Part shown: piece by piece, positions 1-9,695 of the stretch
Position numbering within the stretch: position 1 is the first letter of the stretch
How the letters are laid out: the number at the start of each line of letters is the position of its first letter
Assembly: GCA_002238725.1 (NCBI GenBank)
Contig: MPMX01000001.1
Location: 186,001-250,000, forward strand
Length of the DNA stretch: 64,000 bases
From: Rhodospirillaceae bacterium bin65
GTDB taxonomy: Bacteria > Pseudomonadota > Alphaproteobacteria > Bin65
Reading direction: 5' to 3'
The notes under the pieces: model-generated
Told to the model about the DNA's origin: nothing
Database searches by the model: none
What the model saw: only the letters and a program-made list of their open reading frames with translations
Made by a program: the position numbers and the translations under genes

Positions 1-1
1 G

Positions 2-34
2 GTTGCCGAACGCCTGGAAATGCGCGTCGAATGA
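2..34 (+). CDS. 3' end of a CDS entering from the left (partial)
   Basis: An open frame runs from the window edge and ends in TGA at 32-34, encoding the last ten residues VAERLEMRVE. Only this tail is visible, so no product can be assigned. The next gene starts 63 bases later on the same strand. A ten-codon open frame could also be chance. Confidence 0.3.
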   Translation, partial: VAERLEMRVE

Positions 35-97
35 CCGGCCGGGCAACCGGTTGCAGGCGGCAACGCGGCATCCATCGCATTTGACGGGAGTCGCCCC

Positions 98-730
98 ATG
101 CTCGGCCGCCTGTTCAAGAGAAATCCCTATACCCACAAGCGCGCGGAGGCTTTGACCGTCGACTTCCTCAAGAAGCACAAGGAGCGCGTCTCCGGCGAGG
201 TCTTCGCGCGTCGTCTGATCGCCAATATCGAGGCAGGCGGCGAGGATGGGGCGCTCGTCGGGTTCGGGCCCCACGCCCAGGCCCAGATCGGATACTACCC
301 CAATTACGCGGTCCATCTGGCACGATATGCGCTGGTCTATTGTACGTCCCTGATGGCGGAGCCGCCCGACCCGGACAATGGTCTTGTCCATACGGGGATG
401 GCGGTCTGGCAGGGCCTCGGCACCGACCCGGAAACCGCCGGCGAAATGGTGATGCAGACGCTGGAGAACATGCCGCGCAAGGAGGACGGCAGCGAATTCC
501 GCGGCGACGAGGTCGCCGTCCTGCTCGAAGACGAGCGCCGCCTGGTCCTCATCGAGGAGTTCGCCCGGAAAGATGCGCAAATCGTGCTCGAAGCCTTCGG
601 CAGAGGCGACAAGACCGTCGATCTATTGGACCACGACGTCGAACCCTTGGCGGAACTGCTCGACCTGACCTTTGTCCCCGACCCCGACCATGAACGGCTG
701 GCGGCGCGTCTCAAGCCTGTGCAAGAGTGA
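98..730 (+). CDS. Hypothetical protein, 210 aa
   Basis: I do not recognise this protein. It starts at ATG 98 and is mostly charged and soluble, with no signal peptide or clear membrane segment. The N-terminus is basic (LFKRNPYTHKRAEALTVDFL). The middle has a small-residue helix around residues 85-120. The C-terminal half is acidic, with several Asp/Glu-rich stretches such as LLEDERR. Coding-like codon use across the whole length supports it being real. A glutathione S-transferase gene follows 45 bases downstream on the same strand, so co-transcription is possible, but no function follows from that. Confidence 0.7.
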   Translation: MLGRLFKRNPYTHKRAEALTVDFLKKHKERVSGEVFARRLIANIEAGGEDGALVGFGPHAQAQIGYYPNYAVHLARYALVYCTSLMAEPPDPDNGLVHTGMAVWQGLGTDPETAGEMVMQTLENMPRKEDGSEFRGDEVAVLLEDERRLVLIEEFARKDAQIVLEAFGRGDKTVDLLDHDVEPLAELLDLTFVPDPDHERLAARLKPVQE

Positions 731-775
731 GCGAGCCGCTCCACCCTGTTCTGCCCGTCTCGAGGAACACGCGCC

Positions 776-1408
776 ATGTCCACTCCCGTCACCTTCTACA
801 CCAACCCGATGTCGCGCGGGCAGATCGTGCGCTGGGCGCTGGAAGAATCCGGAGCCGCCTATGAGGCCGTCATCCTGGAATATGGCGGCGACATGAAGGC
901 GCCGGACTTTCTGGCGATCAACCCGATGGGCAAGGTTCCGGCGATCCGGCACGACGGCCGGGTCGTGACCGAGTGCGCCGCCATCTGCGCCTATCTGGCC
1001 GAGGCGTTTCCCGAAGCCGGGCTGGGGCCGGGCGCGGACGAGCGCGCCGCCTACTACCGCTGGATGTTCTTCGCCGCCGGGCCGCTCGAGCAGGCGATAA
1101 TGGCACAGGCCCTGGGCTGGACGACGGAAGAGGACAAGAGCGCGATGCTCGGCTTCGGCAGCTACGACGATACGGTCGGCGCCGCCGAATTGCTGCTGAA
1201 CGAAGGCGATTATGTCTGCGGCGGGCGCTTTACCATGGCGGATGTCTATGTCGGCAGCCATATCGAGTGGGGCCTCGGCTACGGCACCTTGCCGAAGCGC
1301 CCGGCGTTCGAGTCTTATGCCGAACGCCTCACGGCGCGCGAAGCCCACAAGCGCGCCCGGGCGATCGATAAAGCCCTGATCGCCGAGCGGAAGACGGCGG
1401 CCTCCTGA
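776..1408 (+). CDS. Glutathione S-transferase family protein
   Basis: This 210-residue protein has the two-domain GST layout. The N-terminal thioredoxin-like half begins VTFYTNPMSRGQIVRWALEE, and the cis-proline motif GKVPAIRHDGRVVTECAAI lies near residues 44-65. An all-helical C-terminal half ends in a typical basic helix. Ser9/Arg10 after TNPM is the probable glutathione-activating region, as in bacterial theta/beta-like GSTs. The expected role is cytosolic glutathione conjugation or thiol transfer; the substrate cannot be told. A glutathione synthesis gene (gshA) lies elsewhere in the window. Start is ATG 776, preceded by GAGGAACACG. Confidence 0.88.
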   Translation: MSTPVTFYTNPMSRGQIVRWALEESGAAYEAVILEYGGDMKAPDFLAINPMGKVPAIRHDGRVVTECAAICAYLAEAFPEAGLGPGADERAAYYRWMFFAAGPLEQAIMAQALGWTTEEDKSAMLGFGSYDDTVGAAELLLNEGDYVCGGRFTMADVYVGSHIEWGLGYGTLPKRPAFESYAERLTAREAHKRARAIDKALIAERKTAAS

Positions 1409-1443
1409 CTGCGCAAATCACAGATATTTGTCGCCACATCCTG

Positions 1444-1472
1444 TTGGAACGAAACCGGAAACCCGCTATATC
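1444..1472 (+). promoter_or_regulatory. Putative sigma-70 promoter of parE
   Basis: A TTGGAA element at 1444-1449 and TATATC at 1467-1472 are separated by exactly 17 bases. Transcription would start near 1479, about 55 bases before the parE ATG. This is pattern recognition only. Confidence 0.45.
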
Positions 1473-1533
1473 TTGAGCGTACGGCGCAATAGGACTATTC
1501 TTGAAATTGCAATCCCGGGACAAAGGCCCAACC

Positions 1534-3603
1534 ATGTCCGCAATGCCTGACCTGTTTGCCGAAGCGCCGAAGCCGCCCGGGCGCAGCGCGCGGTCCGACG
1601 CGCGGCCCGAGCCGGGACCGGCGCGGAACCCTGCCGGCAAACCGGCGCGCAAACAGGCCTATACCGCGCGCGACATCGAAGTGCTGGAAGGGCTGGAGCC
1701 GGTCCGCAAGCGGCCGGGGATGTATATCGGCGGCACGGACGAACGCGCCCTGCATCATCTGGCGGCCGAGGTCATCGACAATGCGATGGACGAGGTCGTC
1801 GCCGGCCACGCGACCCGCGTCGAAGTGGCGCTGGAGGCGGACAACTACATCGCTATCCGCGACAACGGCCGCGGCATCCCGGTCGATCCGCACCCGAAAT
1901 TCAAGGACAAGCCCGCGCTGGAAATCATCCTGACCACGCTGCATTCCGGCGGCAAGTTCGGCGGCAAGGCCTATGTCACCTCCGGCGGCCTGCACGGCGT
2001 CGGCCTCTCGGTGGTCAACGCGCTCGCCGACGATCTGCGGGTCGAGGTCGCGCGCGAAGGGCGGCTGTGGACCCAGCGCTACAGCCGCGGCGCACCGCGC
2101 GGCCGGCTGGAAGAAGCCGGCCCGTGCCACAACCGGCGCGGCACGACGGTGCGCTTCCGTCCCGACCCGAAAATCTTCGGCGACGGCGCGGCCTTCCGGG
2201 CGGCGACGCTCTATCGCATGGCGCGGGCCAAGGCCTATCTGATCGGCGGGGTCGAGATCCGCTGGAGCTGCGCGCCGGACCTCCTGCCGGCCGAGGGCGG
2301 CGTGCCGGAGAAGGAGTCCATCTGCTTCCCGGGCGGCATCCTCGACTATCTGACCGAGGCGCTCGGCGAGCGCACGGCCTATACCGGCAGCGCCTTCGCC
2401 GGCGCAGCGCAGCTCAACGGCGAAGGCCGCGTCGAATGGGCGGTCGCGTGGCCGGCGGACGAAAGGGGCTTCGTTCACTCCTACGTCAATACGGTGCCGA
2501 CGCCCCAGGGCGGCAGCCACGAACAGGGCTTCCGGACGGCGCTGGTCAAGGGCCTGCGCAGCCATGCCGAATTCGCCAATATCCGCAAGGCCGGCCAGAT
2601 CGCCGGCGACGATGTCATGGACGGCGCCTGCGTGATGCTCTCCGCCTTCATCCCGGACCCGCAGTTCCAGGGCCAGACCAAGGAACGGCTCGGCATGCCG
2701 GAGGCCGTTCGGCTGGTCGAACAGGCGGTGCGCGACCATTTCGACCATTTCCTGTCCGGCGACCCCTCGGGCGCGCGGCGGCTGATCGACTATCTGGTCG
2801 AAAAGGCCGAGGACAGGGCGCGCCGCAAGGCCGAGCGCGACAAGAAACGCGCCAATGCCGCCACGCGCCTGCGCCTGCCCGGCAAACTGGCCGACTGTTC
2901 GGCGCGATCGGGCGAGGACACCGAAGTCTTCCTGGTCGAGGGCGATTCGGCCGGCGGATCGGCCAAGCAGGCGCGCAAGCGGGCGACCCAGGCGGTGCTG
3001 CCCCTGCGCGGCAAAATCCTCAACGTCGCCAGCGCCTCGGCCGACAAGATGCGCGCCAACCAGGAACTGAGCGACCTGATCCTGGCGCTCGGCTGCGGCA
3101 CCGGCCAGCACTATGACGGCGACAAGCTGCGCTACGACCGGGTCATCGTGATGACGGACGCCGATGTCGATGGCGCCCATATCGCTTCGCTGCTGCTGAC
3201 CTTCTTCTATCGCGAAATGCCGGAACTGGTGCGCGGCGGCCGGCTTTACCTTGCCATGCCGCCGCTCTACCGGATCGCCCAGGGGGGCAAGGTCGCCTTT
3301 GCCCGGGACGACGCCCACAAGGACGCGCTGCTGAAGGACGAATTCGACGGCCGCGGCAAGGTCGAGATCAGCCGCTTCAAGGGACTGGGCGAAATGCCGC
3401 CGGCCCAGCTCAAGGAAACCACGATGGACCCGGCCACCCGAACGCTGCTGCGCGTCACCGTGCCGACGGCCGGCGACCTGCACGAGACCGGCGCCGCGCA
3501 GGCAACCCGCGATCTGGTCGAAGACCTGATGGGCCGCAAGCCGGAGCCGCGCTTCCGGTTTATCCAGGAACAGGCGCGCTTCGCCGGAGACATCGACCTG
3601 TAG
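1534..3603 (+). CDS. parE: DNA topoisomerase IV subunit B
   Basis: The product is the ATPase subunit of topoisomerase IV, which pairs with ParC to decatenate daughter chromosomes. The 689-residue protein shows the GHKL ATPase motifs in order: the Asn/Asp helix in VIDNAMDEVVAGHA, the DNGRGIPV loop and SGGLHGVGLSVVNALA. A transducer domain follows, then the TOPRIM signatures EGDSAGGSAKQ and TDADVDGAHI near the C-terminal third. The sequence ends at the conserved core, as ParE does, without a GyrB-type insertion. ATG 1534 is preferred over the in-frame TTG at 1501 because the extra 11 residues look non-conserved and the promoter fits. GyrB is the main alternative; length and the Lys/Ala-rich N-terminal extension favour ParE. 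Confidence 0.95.
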   Translation: MSAMPDLFAEAPKPPGRSARSDARPEPGPARNPAGKPARKQAYTARDIEVLEGLEPVRKRPGMYIGGTDERALHHLAAEVIDNAMDEVVAGHATRVEVALEADNYIAIRDNGRGIPVDPHPKFKDKPALEIILTTLHSGGKFGGKAYVTSGGLHGVGLSVVNALADDLRVEVAREGRLWTQRYSRGAPRGRLEEAGPCHNRRGTTVRFRPDPKIFGDGAAFRAATLYRMARAKAYLIGGVEIRWSCAPDLLPAEGGVPEKESICFPGGILDYLTEALGERTAYTGSAFAGAAQLNGEGRVEWAVAWPADERGFVHSYVNTVPTPQGGSHEQGFRTALVKGLRSHAEFANIRKAGQIAGDDVMDGACVMLSAFIPDPQFQGQTKERLGMPEAVRLVEQAVRDHFDHFLSGDPSGARRLIDYLVEKAEDRARRKAERDKKRANAATRLRLPGKLADCSARSGEDTEVFLVEGDSAGGSAKQARKRATQAVLPLRGKILNVASASADKMRANQELSDLILALGCGTGQHYDGDKLRYDRVIVMTDADVDGAHIASLLLTFFYREMPELVRGGRLYLAMPPLYRIAQGGKVAFARDDAHKDALLKDEFDGRGKVEISRFKGLGEMPPAQLKETTMDPATRTLLRVTVPTAGDLHETGAAQATRDLVEDLMGRKPEPRFRFIQEQARFAGDIDL

Positions 3604-3857
3604 TCCGGGAATCCCGCTTCCCGCCGCGGTCCGCGAACCGCCTTCCGGCAGGCGGTACGCCGACATCGCCAACAAGTCATTCAAAGGCAAATTTGCCGCC
3701 TTGTCTTGCCGCATGTGAAACAATGCGGCAGACGGCGGCCGCTGCTCCTTACGATTCCGTGATACACAGCCGCAAATATTTCTCTTTACTTTAACGGTTT
3801 TTGACTACATCTTCATCGAAATCCGTAAGTACTCATCTGTCCCTGGAGCATGCAGTC

Positions 3858-4010
3858 ATGTCTCTCAAAAGAATTCTTCATGTCGGCCTGGCGCTGTTGT
3901 TTCTCGGTGCATTGGGCGGCGGATTGACGGCCTGCAACACCATCGAAGGCGTCGGCGAGGACATTTCGTCCACCGGGCGCTACGTCAAAGACAAGGTGTT
4001 CACCGAATAG
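3858..4010 (+). CDS. Entericidin A/B-like small lipoprotein
   Basis: This 50-residue protein has a basic N-terminus (MSLKRILHVG), one hydrophobic segment and an LTAC lipobox. The mature peptide starts CNTIEGVGEDISSTGRYV, which matches the entericidin family pattern of a lipidated Cys followed by Asn-Thr, Gly-Val-Gly-Glu-Asp and a short amphipathic tail. Family members sit in the cell envelope; in enterobacteria an EcnA/EcnB pair acts as an antidote/toxin in stationary phase, but alphaproteobacterial copies are usually solitary and of unclear role. ATG 3858 is chosen because GGAG lies ten bases upstream; the longer frame from 3801 would destroy the signal peptide. Confidence 0.82.
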   Translation: MSLKRILHVGLALLFLGALGGGLTACNTIEGVGEDISSTGRYVKDKVFTE

Positions 4011-4062
4011 AACGCTGCCGGCCGGCCCGCGCCTGCCGGGCAACACCGCAAGTCCCGACCCG

Positions 4063-4479
4063 TCAATCGGCCTGCAGCGCCTGCGTCCAGCGTTTGACCC
4101 GCGCCCTGTTGACGCCGAAATCCCAGATTCCGACCTGCGCGCGGCTGTAGAGCGCTGGCGCAGAACCGTTGCCGTTTGGGCCGGCCCAAACGGCGACGCT
4201 CACCCGATCCGGAAAGCGGAAAATCCGGCTGCGCTGGGTCAGTTCCAGCCGCAGTCCGGCGCGGTCCTCCGCGAGCCACTGGATGCGCGGCTCCCCGGCG
4301 ATGACGGCCTTCAACCGGCGGAACAGCGCTTCCGGCGCCTCGGCAAAGACCGGCGACCGTTCATGGGCTCTCGCCACGGATTCGAAGCCCGGCGGAAGCA
4401 TCAGGAACCGGTTCGGCCTCCATCGCATCCGCAGGGCCGAAAAATCGCAATAGTCCGCCATTCCGCTGCCCTGCCGCAT
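4063..4479 (-). CDS. DUF1499 family protein
   Basis: The protein is 138 residues from ATG 4479, or 132 from a second ATG at 4461. It matches the DUF1499 pattern: an N-terminal DFSALRMRWRPNRFLMLPPG segment, a central strand region with RSRIFRFPDRVSV, and the signature ALYSRAQVGIWDFGVNRARV near the C-terminus. The biochemical role of DUF1499 is not established. It lies just downstream of the isochorismatase-like gene on the same strand (22-base gap) and is probably co-transcribed with it. The upstream gene in the opposite direction encodes a lipoprotein. Confidence 0.85.
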   Translation of the reverse strand: MRQGSGMADYCDFSALRMRWRPNRFLMLPPGFESVARAHERSPVFAEAPEALFRRLKAVIAGEPRIQWLAEDRAGLRLELTQRSRIFRFPDRVSVAVWAGPNGNGSAPALYSRAQVGIWDFGVNRARVKRWTQALQAD

Positions 4480-4501
4480 TCCGCGAACGGCCCGATCCGG
4501 C

Positions 4502-5041
4502 CTATCTGATCAGCGCGGAGACGGCGCGGAACTCCGGATGCCCGGCGGTGCCCAGCCACTCGAACAGGACCATTTCGGTGCTGACGATCCCGACGCCGGC
4601 TTCGCGCATCCGCTCGACCGCAAGGTCGCGGTCCTGCGCCGAGCGCGACGAGATGGCGTCCGCCACGACATGGACCCGGTAGCCGGCCTCCACCAGGCCC
4701 AGGGCGGTCTGCAACACGCAGACATGAGCCTCCAGGCCGCACACGACGACATCGGGACGGCCCGCCGCGGCCAGCACGCCGGCCAGCCGGTCGTCGGCCT
4801 GGCAGGAGAAGTGCACCTTGTCGAACACCCGCGCCGGATCGGCCTTTTCCAGCACCGCGGCCACGGTCCGGCCGAGCCCGCGCGGATACTGTTCCGAAAC
4901 CGCGTGGGGCACGCCCAGGATTGCCGCAGCGTCAAGCAGGACCGCCGCGCGCGCGACCGTGCGGTCGCCGTCCAGCGTGGCGGGCGCCAACCGTTCCTGG
5001 ATGTCGATCAGCAATAACTGGCTCGATTCGGCGTTCATCAT
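4502..5041 (-). CDS. Isochorismatase-family cysteine hydrolase
   Basis: The 179-residue protein has the isochorismatase-like alpha/beta fold. Catalytic Asp is in LLLIDIQERL (about residue 13), Lys is in VFDKVHFSC, and the nucleophile Cys is in GLEAHVCVLQTALGL (Cys108). This Asp-Lys-Cys triad is complete. The family includes nicotinamidases, isochorismatases and amidohydrolases; the short form with EAHVC resembles YcaC/SnnU-like hydrolases of unknown substrate. It starts with tandem ATGs at 5041 and 5038, and leads the DUF1499 gene on the same strand. Confidence 0.9.
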   Translation of the reverse strand: MMNAESSQLLLIDIQERLAPATLDGDRTVARAAVLLDAAAILGVPHAVSEQYPRGLGRTVAAVLEKADPARVFDKVHFSCQADDRLAGVLAAAGRPDVVVCGLEAHVCVLQTALGLVEAGYRVHVVADAISSRSAQDRDLAVERMREAGVGIVSTEMVLFEWLGTAGHPEFRAVSALIR

Positions 5042-5229
5042 GGTGTCACGATCCGTCGGCTATACGGGGCCGGCTATTCGGGGATTGTCGCCACGGGCCC
5101 GGCAGAGTCCCGAGCCTGCGTCCCGGTGCGCGTTGATTTGCGCCGGAAAAGGACGATGTAGACCCTGCGTGGCGTGCACCCAAGAAAAACCGCCCCACGA
5201 ATAGCCACCTATCCCAGACCCAAGACTTC

Positions 5230-6618
<1,389 letters not shown>

Positions 6619-6726
6619 ACCGGCGGGTTCGCGGATCGGCGAATACGCCGCCCCTGCCTCTCGCCTTCTTGCTGTCTCCGGTCCAGACTGCCGCCGGCAA
6701 CCCCGCCGAACCGGACGGCAGGACGG

Positions 6727-7074
6727 ATGGACACGCCCGGCGCCACCGCGCGCCCCCGCTTTCAGGTCACCATCGAGGATAGCGGCGAGCGCTTCGCCTG
6801 CGCCGAAGGCCTGCCGGTGCTCAAGGCCATGACGGCGCTCGGCGGCCGGGGCATCCCCTCGGGCTGTCACGGCGGCGGCTGCGGCGTGTGCAAGGTCAGG
6901 GTGCTGGAGGGCGATTACCGGACTGCCGCGATGAGCCGCGAGCATGTCTCGGCCGAAGAGGAAGCCGGCGGGGTCGCGCTGGCCTGCCGGCTCTATCCGG
7001 CGAGCGATCTCCGGCTTAAGGTATTGGGCATGATGCACAGGGCTGTCGAAGCGCGGCGCTACGGGCTGGTCTGA
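6727..7074 (+). CDS. 2Fe-2S ferredoxin, XylT-like
   Basis: This 115-residue plant-type ferredoxin has the cluster pattern Cys47-x4-Cys52-x2-Cys55 with a distant Cys87, in [15 protein letters not shown] and ALACRLYP. The Gly-Cys-His-Gly-Gly-Gly context is typical of XylT/DmpQ ferredoxins. These reduce the oxidised active-site iron of catechol 2,3-dioxygenase and so rescue enzyme inactivated by substituted catechols. The next gene, 49 bases downstream, is exactly such a dioxygenase, which strongly supports the assignment. No other meta-cleavage genes follow. Confidence 0.9.
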   Translation: MDTPGATARPRFQVTIEDSGERFACAEGLPVLKAMTALGGRGIPSGCHGGGCGVCKVRVLEGDYRTAAMSREHVSAEEEAGGVALACRLYPASDLRLKVLGMMHRAVEARRYGLV

Positions 7075-7123
7075 CCGGCCCGGCCGCCGCGCCGGCAGCC
7101 GCAAATCCGAGGGAGACCGGACA

Positions 7124-8068
7124 ATGGGTGTGATGCGGATCGGGCATGTCGACCTGCGCGTCCTCGATATCGACGAGGCCCTGAACCACTATGTCAACAT
7201 TCTGGGCATGATCGAGACCGACCGCGACGATGCGGGCAACGTCTATCTCAAGGGCTGGGACGAGTGGGACCAGTATTCCCTGATCCTCAACCCGTCGGAC
7301 CGCGCCGGCATGAACTCCATCGCCTACAAGGTGGAAAAGGATTCGGACCTCGACGCCTTCGAGAAACGCATCGCCGACTGGGGCGTCGCCGTCGACCGGG
7401 TTGCCGCCGGCGCGCTGCACAATTGCGGGCGCGCCATCCGGTTCAACCTGCCGAGCGGCCACGAGATGTATCTGTTCGCCGAGAAGGCGTTCGTCGGCAA
7501 ATCGGTCGGCGCGGTCAACCCGGACCCCTGGCCGGAAGACATCAAGGGCGCCGGCGTCCACTGGCTCGATCATGCCCTGCTGATGTGCGAGCTCAATCCC
7601 GAGAAGGGCATCAACAAGGTCGAAGAGACGACGCGCTTCCTGCGCGAAGTCCTGGATTTCTACCTCGCCGAGCAGGTCACCGCCGGCCCCAACGGCGAGA
7701 TCCAGGCCGCGACCTGGCTGTTCCGCACTACGACCCCGCACGACATCGCCCTGGTCGGCGGGCCGCGCCCGGGCCTGCACCATCTCGCCTTCTTCCTCGA
7801 CGAGTGGAACGACGTGCTCAAGGCGGCCGACACGATGGGCCGCAAGGGTGTCAAGATCGACGTCACGCCCCAGCGCCACGGCATCACCCGCGGGTGCACG
7901 ATCTATTTCTTCGACCCGTCGGGCAACCGCAACGAGACCTTCGCCGGCCTCGGCTATCTCGCCCAGCCGGACATGCCGCCGATCACCTGGACCGAGGACC
8001 AGCTCTGGCGCGGCATCTTCTACCACGTCGGCGAGGAGGCCGGCTCCTTCACCAGCGTCTATACCTGA
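7124..8068 (+). CDS. Catechol 2,3-dioxygenase (extradiol, type I)
   Basis: The 314-residue enzyme opens catechol rings next to the diol to give 2-hydroxymuconic semialdehyde. It has two vicinal-oxygen-chelate modules. The Fe(II) ligands are visible: His150 in HWLDHALLM, a His of the pair 219-220 in GLHHLAFF, and Glu271 in GNRNETFAG. The second-shell His252 (QRHGIT) and Tyr261 (IYFFDP) are also present, so it should be active. It has the XylE/DmpB length and an upstream XylT-like ferredoxin. The semialdehyde dehydrogenase, hydrolase, hydratase and aldolase genes are absent nearby, so the rest of the pathway must lie elsewhere. An RBS, GGGAGACC, precedes ATG 7124. Confidence 0.93.
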   Translation: MGVMRIGHVDLRVLDIDEALNHYVNILGMIETDRDDAGNVYLKGWDEWDQYSLILNPSDRAGMNSIAYKVEKDSDLDAFEKRIADWGVAVDRVAAGALHNCGRAIRFNLPSGHEMYLFAEKAFVGKSVGAVNPDPWPEDIKGAGVHWLDHALLMCELNPEKGINKVEETTRFLREVLDFYLAEQVTAGPNGEIQAATWLFRTTTPHDIALVGGPRPGLHHLAFFLDEWNDVLKAADTMGRKGVKIDVTPQRHGITRGCTIYFFDPSGNRNETFAGLGYLAQPDMPPITWTEDQLWRGIFYHVGEEAGSFTSVYT

Positions 8069-8196
8069 GGATTTAGTGTCGCCGCGGCGCGAGCCGTTGC
8101 GGTTCGGCGACCTCTTCCCCCATCAGGCCCGTTGCCGCCCCGGACCAGGTCCCGGGCGTATCGAGGGAGGCCGGCGAACGGCGCCAATGCAAGCCT

Positions 8197-9531
8197 CTAC
8201 GCCCCCGCGATCGTCATACCGTCGATCCGCAGCGTCGGGGCGTCGATGCCGTAGCGCAGGTCGAGATCGTCGGCCGGGGTTATCGCCTTGAACATGTCCT
8301 TCAGGTTGCCGGCGACGGTCATCTCGGTCACCGGATAGGCCGGTTCGCCGTTCTCGATCCAGGTGCCGCCGGCGCCGCGGCTGTAGTCGCCGGTCACGCC
8401 GTTGACGCCCATGCCGATCATCTCGGTGACGTAGAGGCCGCTGTCGATCCCGCCGAGCATCTCCTGCGGCGAGACCGCGCCGGGCTCGAGATACACGTTC
8501 GTTGCCGACGGCGACGGCGGCCCGGAAGTGCCGCGGCTGGCATGGCCGGTCGACGCCAGCTCCAGCTGGCGGGCGGAGCGCAGGTCGAGCAGCCACGTCG
8601 TCAGCACGCCGTTATCGACCAGGTTGCGCCGGCCGTTGGCGACCCCCTCGCCGTCGAACGGCTTGGAGCGCAGGCCGCGCGGGCGATGCGGGTCCTCGAC
8701 GACCGTGAGGCCGGACGCCATGACCGCCTCGCCGAGCCGGTCCTTGAGGAAGCTGGTGCCCCGGGCGACCGAAGCGCCGTTGATCGCACCCAGCAGATGC
8801 CGCAGCAGGCTGCCCGATACCCTGGGATCGAATACGACCGGCGCCTTGACGGTCCTGACCGGCCGTGCGCCGAGCCGGGCGACCGCACGTTCGCCGGCAT
8901 TTCGGCCGATTTCGCCCGGCGCCATCAGGTCGGCGGAGAAAACCGCCGTATGGTAATCGTAGTCGGTCTGCATGTCGGCGCCCGACCCGGCGACCACCGA
9001 GACGCCGACGCTGTGCGAAGTCCTCTCGTAGCTGCCGGCAAAGCCGTTGGTCGCGGCGAGGAATACCCGCGTCCGGCCCCAGGAGGCCTCCGCCCCTTCG
9101 GAATTCGTGACGCCGCCGACCGCGCGTGCGGCATCTTCGGCCTCGCTCGCCCGCGCGATCAGCAGATCGGCCGGCGGCTCGTCGCGATCGGCCATGTCGA
9201 GCCGCGGCGGCCGGACGGCGATCTGGTCCGGCCCGGCGATGCCGCAATACGGATCCTCCGGGACCGCGCGCGCCATCGCCATGGCCCGCTCGGCCAGACC
9301 GGCAAAGGTCTCCGGCGCAATCTCGCTCGCCGAAACGCTGGCCTGGCGATGGCCGACGAAGACGCGCAGGCCGAGATCGCGCCCTTCCGAGCGCTCGATC
9401 ATCTCGACGTTGCCGAGCCGCTGGGCGTGCGAGAGGCTGTCGCCCTCGACGTAGACGGCGTCGGCCGCGTCGGCGCCGGCGGCGCGGGCGGCCTTCAGCA
9501 GGTCTTCGAGTCGGTTCAGATGGTCGGTCAT
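8197..9531 (-). CDS. pmbA: TldD/PmbA family protein, PmbA-type
   Basis: This 444-residue protein belongs to the TldD/PmbA family, whose two members form a heterodimeric metalloprotease that processes modified peptides and supports CcdA degradation in E. coli. Here the conserved N-terminal substrate domain (AVYVEGDSLSHAQRLGNVE) is followed by a C-terminal beta-sandwich with SVARGTSFLKDRLGEAV and GLRSKPFDGEGVANGRRNLV. It lacks the HExxxH zinc motif that TldD carries, so it is the PmbA-type, non-metal-binding half. Its TldD partner is not in the window. It converges with the dioxygenase gene. Confidence 0.9.
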   Translation of the reverse strand: MTDHLNRLEDLLKAARAAGADAADAVYVEGDSLSHAQRLGNVEMIERSEGRDLGLRVFVGHRQASVSASEIAPETFAGLAERAMAMARAVPEDPYCGIAGPDQIAVRPPRLDMADRDEPPADLLIARASEAEDAARAVGGVTNSEGAEASWGRTRVFLAATNGFAGSYERTSHSVGVSVVAGSGADMQTDYDYHTAVFSADLMAPGEIGRNAGERAVARLGARPVRTVKAPVVFDPRVSGSLLRHLLGAINGASVARGTSFLKDRLGEAVMASGLTVVEDPHRPRGLRSKPFDGEGVANGRRNLVDNGVLTTWLLDLRSARQLELASTGHASRGTSGPPSPSATNVYLEPGAVSPQEMLGGIDSGLYVTEMIGMGVNGVTGDYSRGAGGTWIENGEPAYPVTEMTVAGNLKDMFKAITPADDLDLRYGIDAPTLRIDGMTIAGA

Positions 9532-9546
9532 CGGTTGGCGCGTCCC

Positions 9547-9640
9547 ACGATACGGCGCTTCGGCCTACTCGGGATGGAGAGAGAGCTTCGAGCTGATCCG
9601 TTTCGCCCTGAGTAGCCGCCGCAGGCGGCGTATCGAAGGG
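9547..9640. repeat. Dispersed inverted-repeat element (REP/BIME-like), copy A
   Basis: Two inverted half-units flank a short spacer. The left reads CGATACGGCGCTTCGGCC then TACTCGGGATG; the right reads CCCTGAGTAGCCGC then GGCGGCGTATCGAAGG. A closely related pair occurs near 17.5 kb. It lies between pmbA and an SDR gene on the same strand and could form a hairpin. Confidence 0.7.
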
Positions 9641-9695
9641 CCGGCCGCCGCGACTTCTTGTCTGTGCTTCCGGTTTCGCCGGTGCGCCGGGCCCG

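Noticed and set aside
1495..3723. Long open frame on the minus strand opposite parE
   Set aside because: It has low-complexity Arg/Ala/Gly/Asp-rich translation with no family motifs and lies wholly opposite a clear parE. It results from GC-rich codon bias.
3801..3857. N-terminal extension of the entericidin-like gene from TTG 3801
   Set aside because: The extension would bury the signal peptide, and a better Shine-Dalgarno and ATG lie at 3858.
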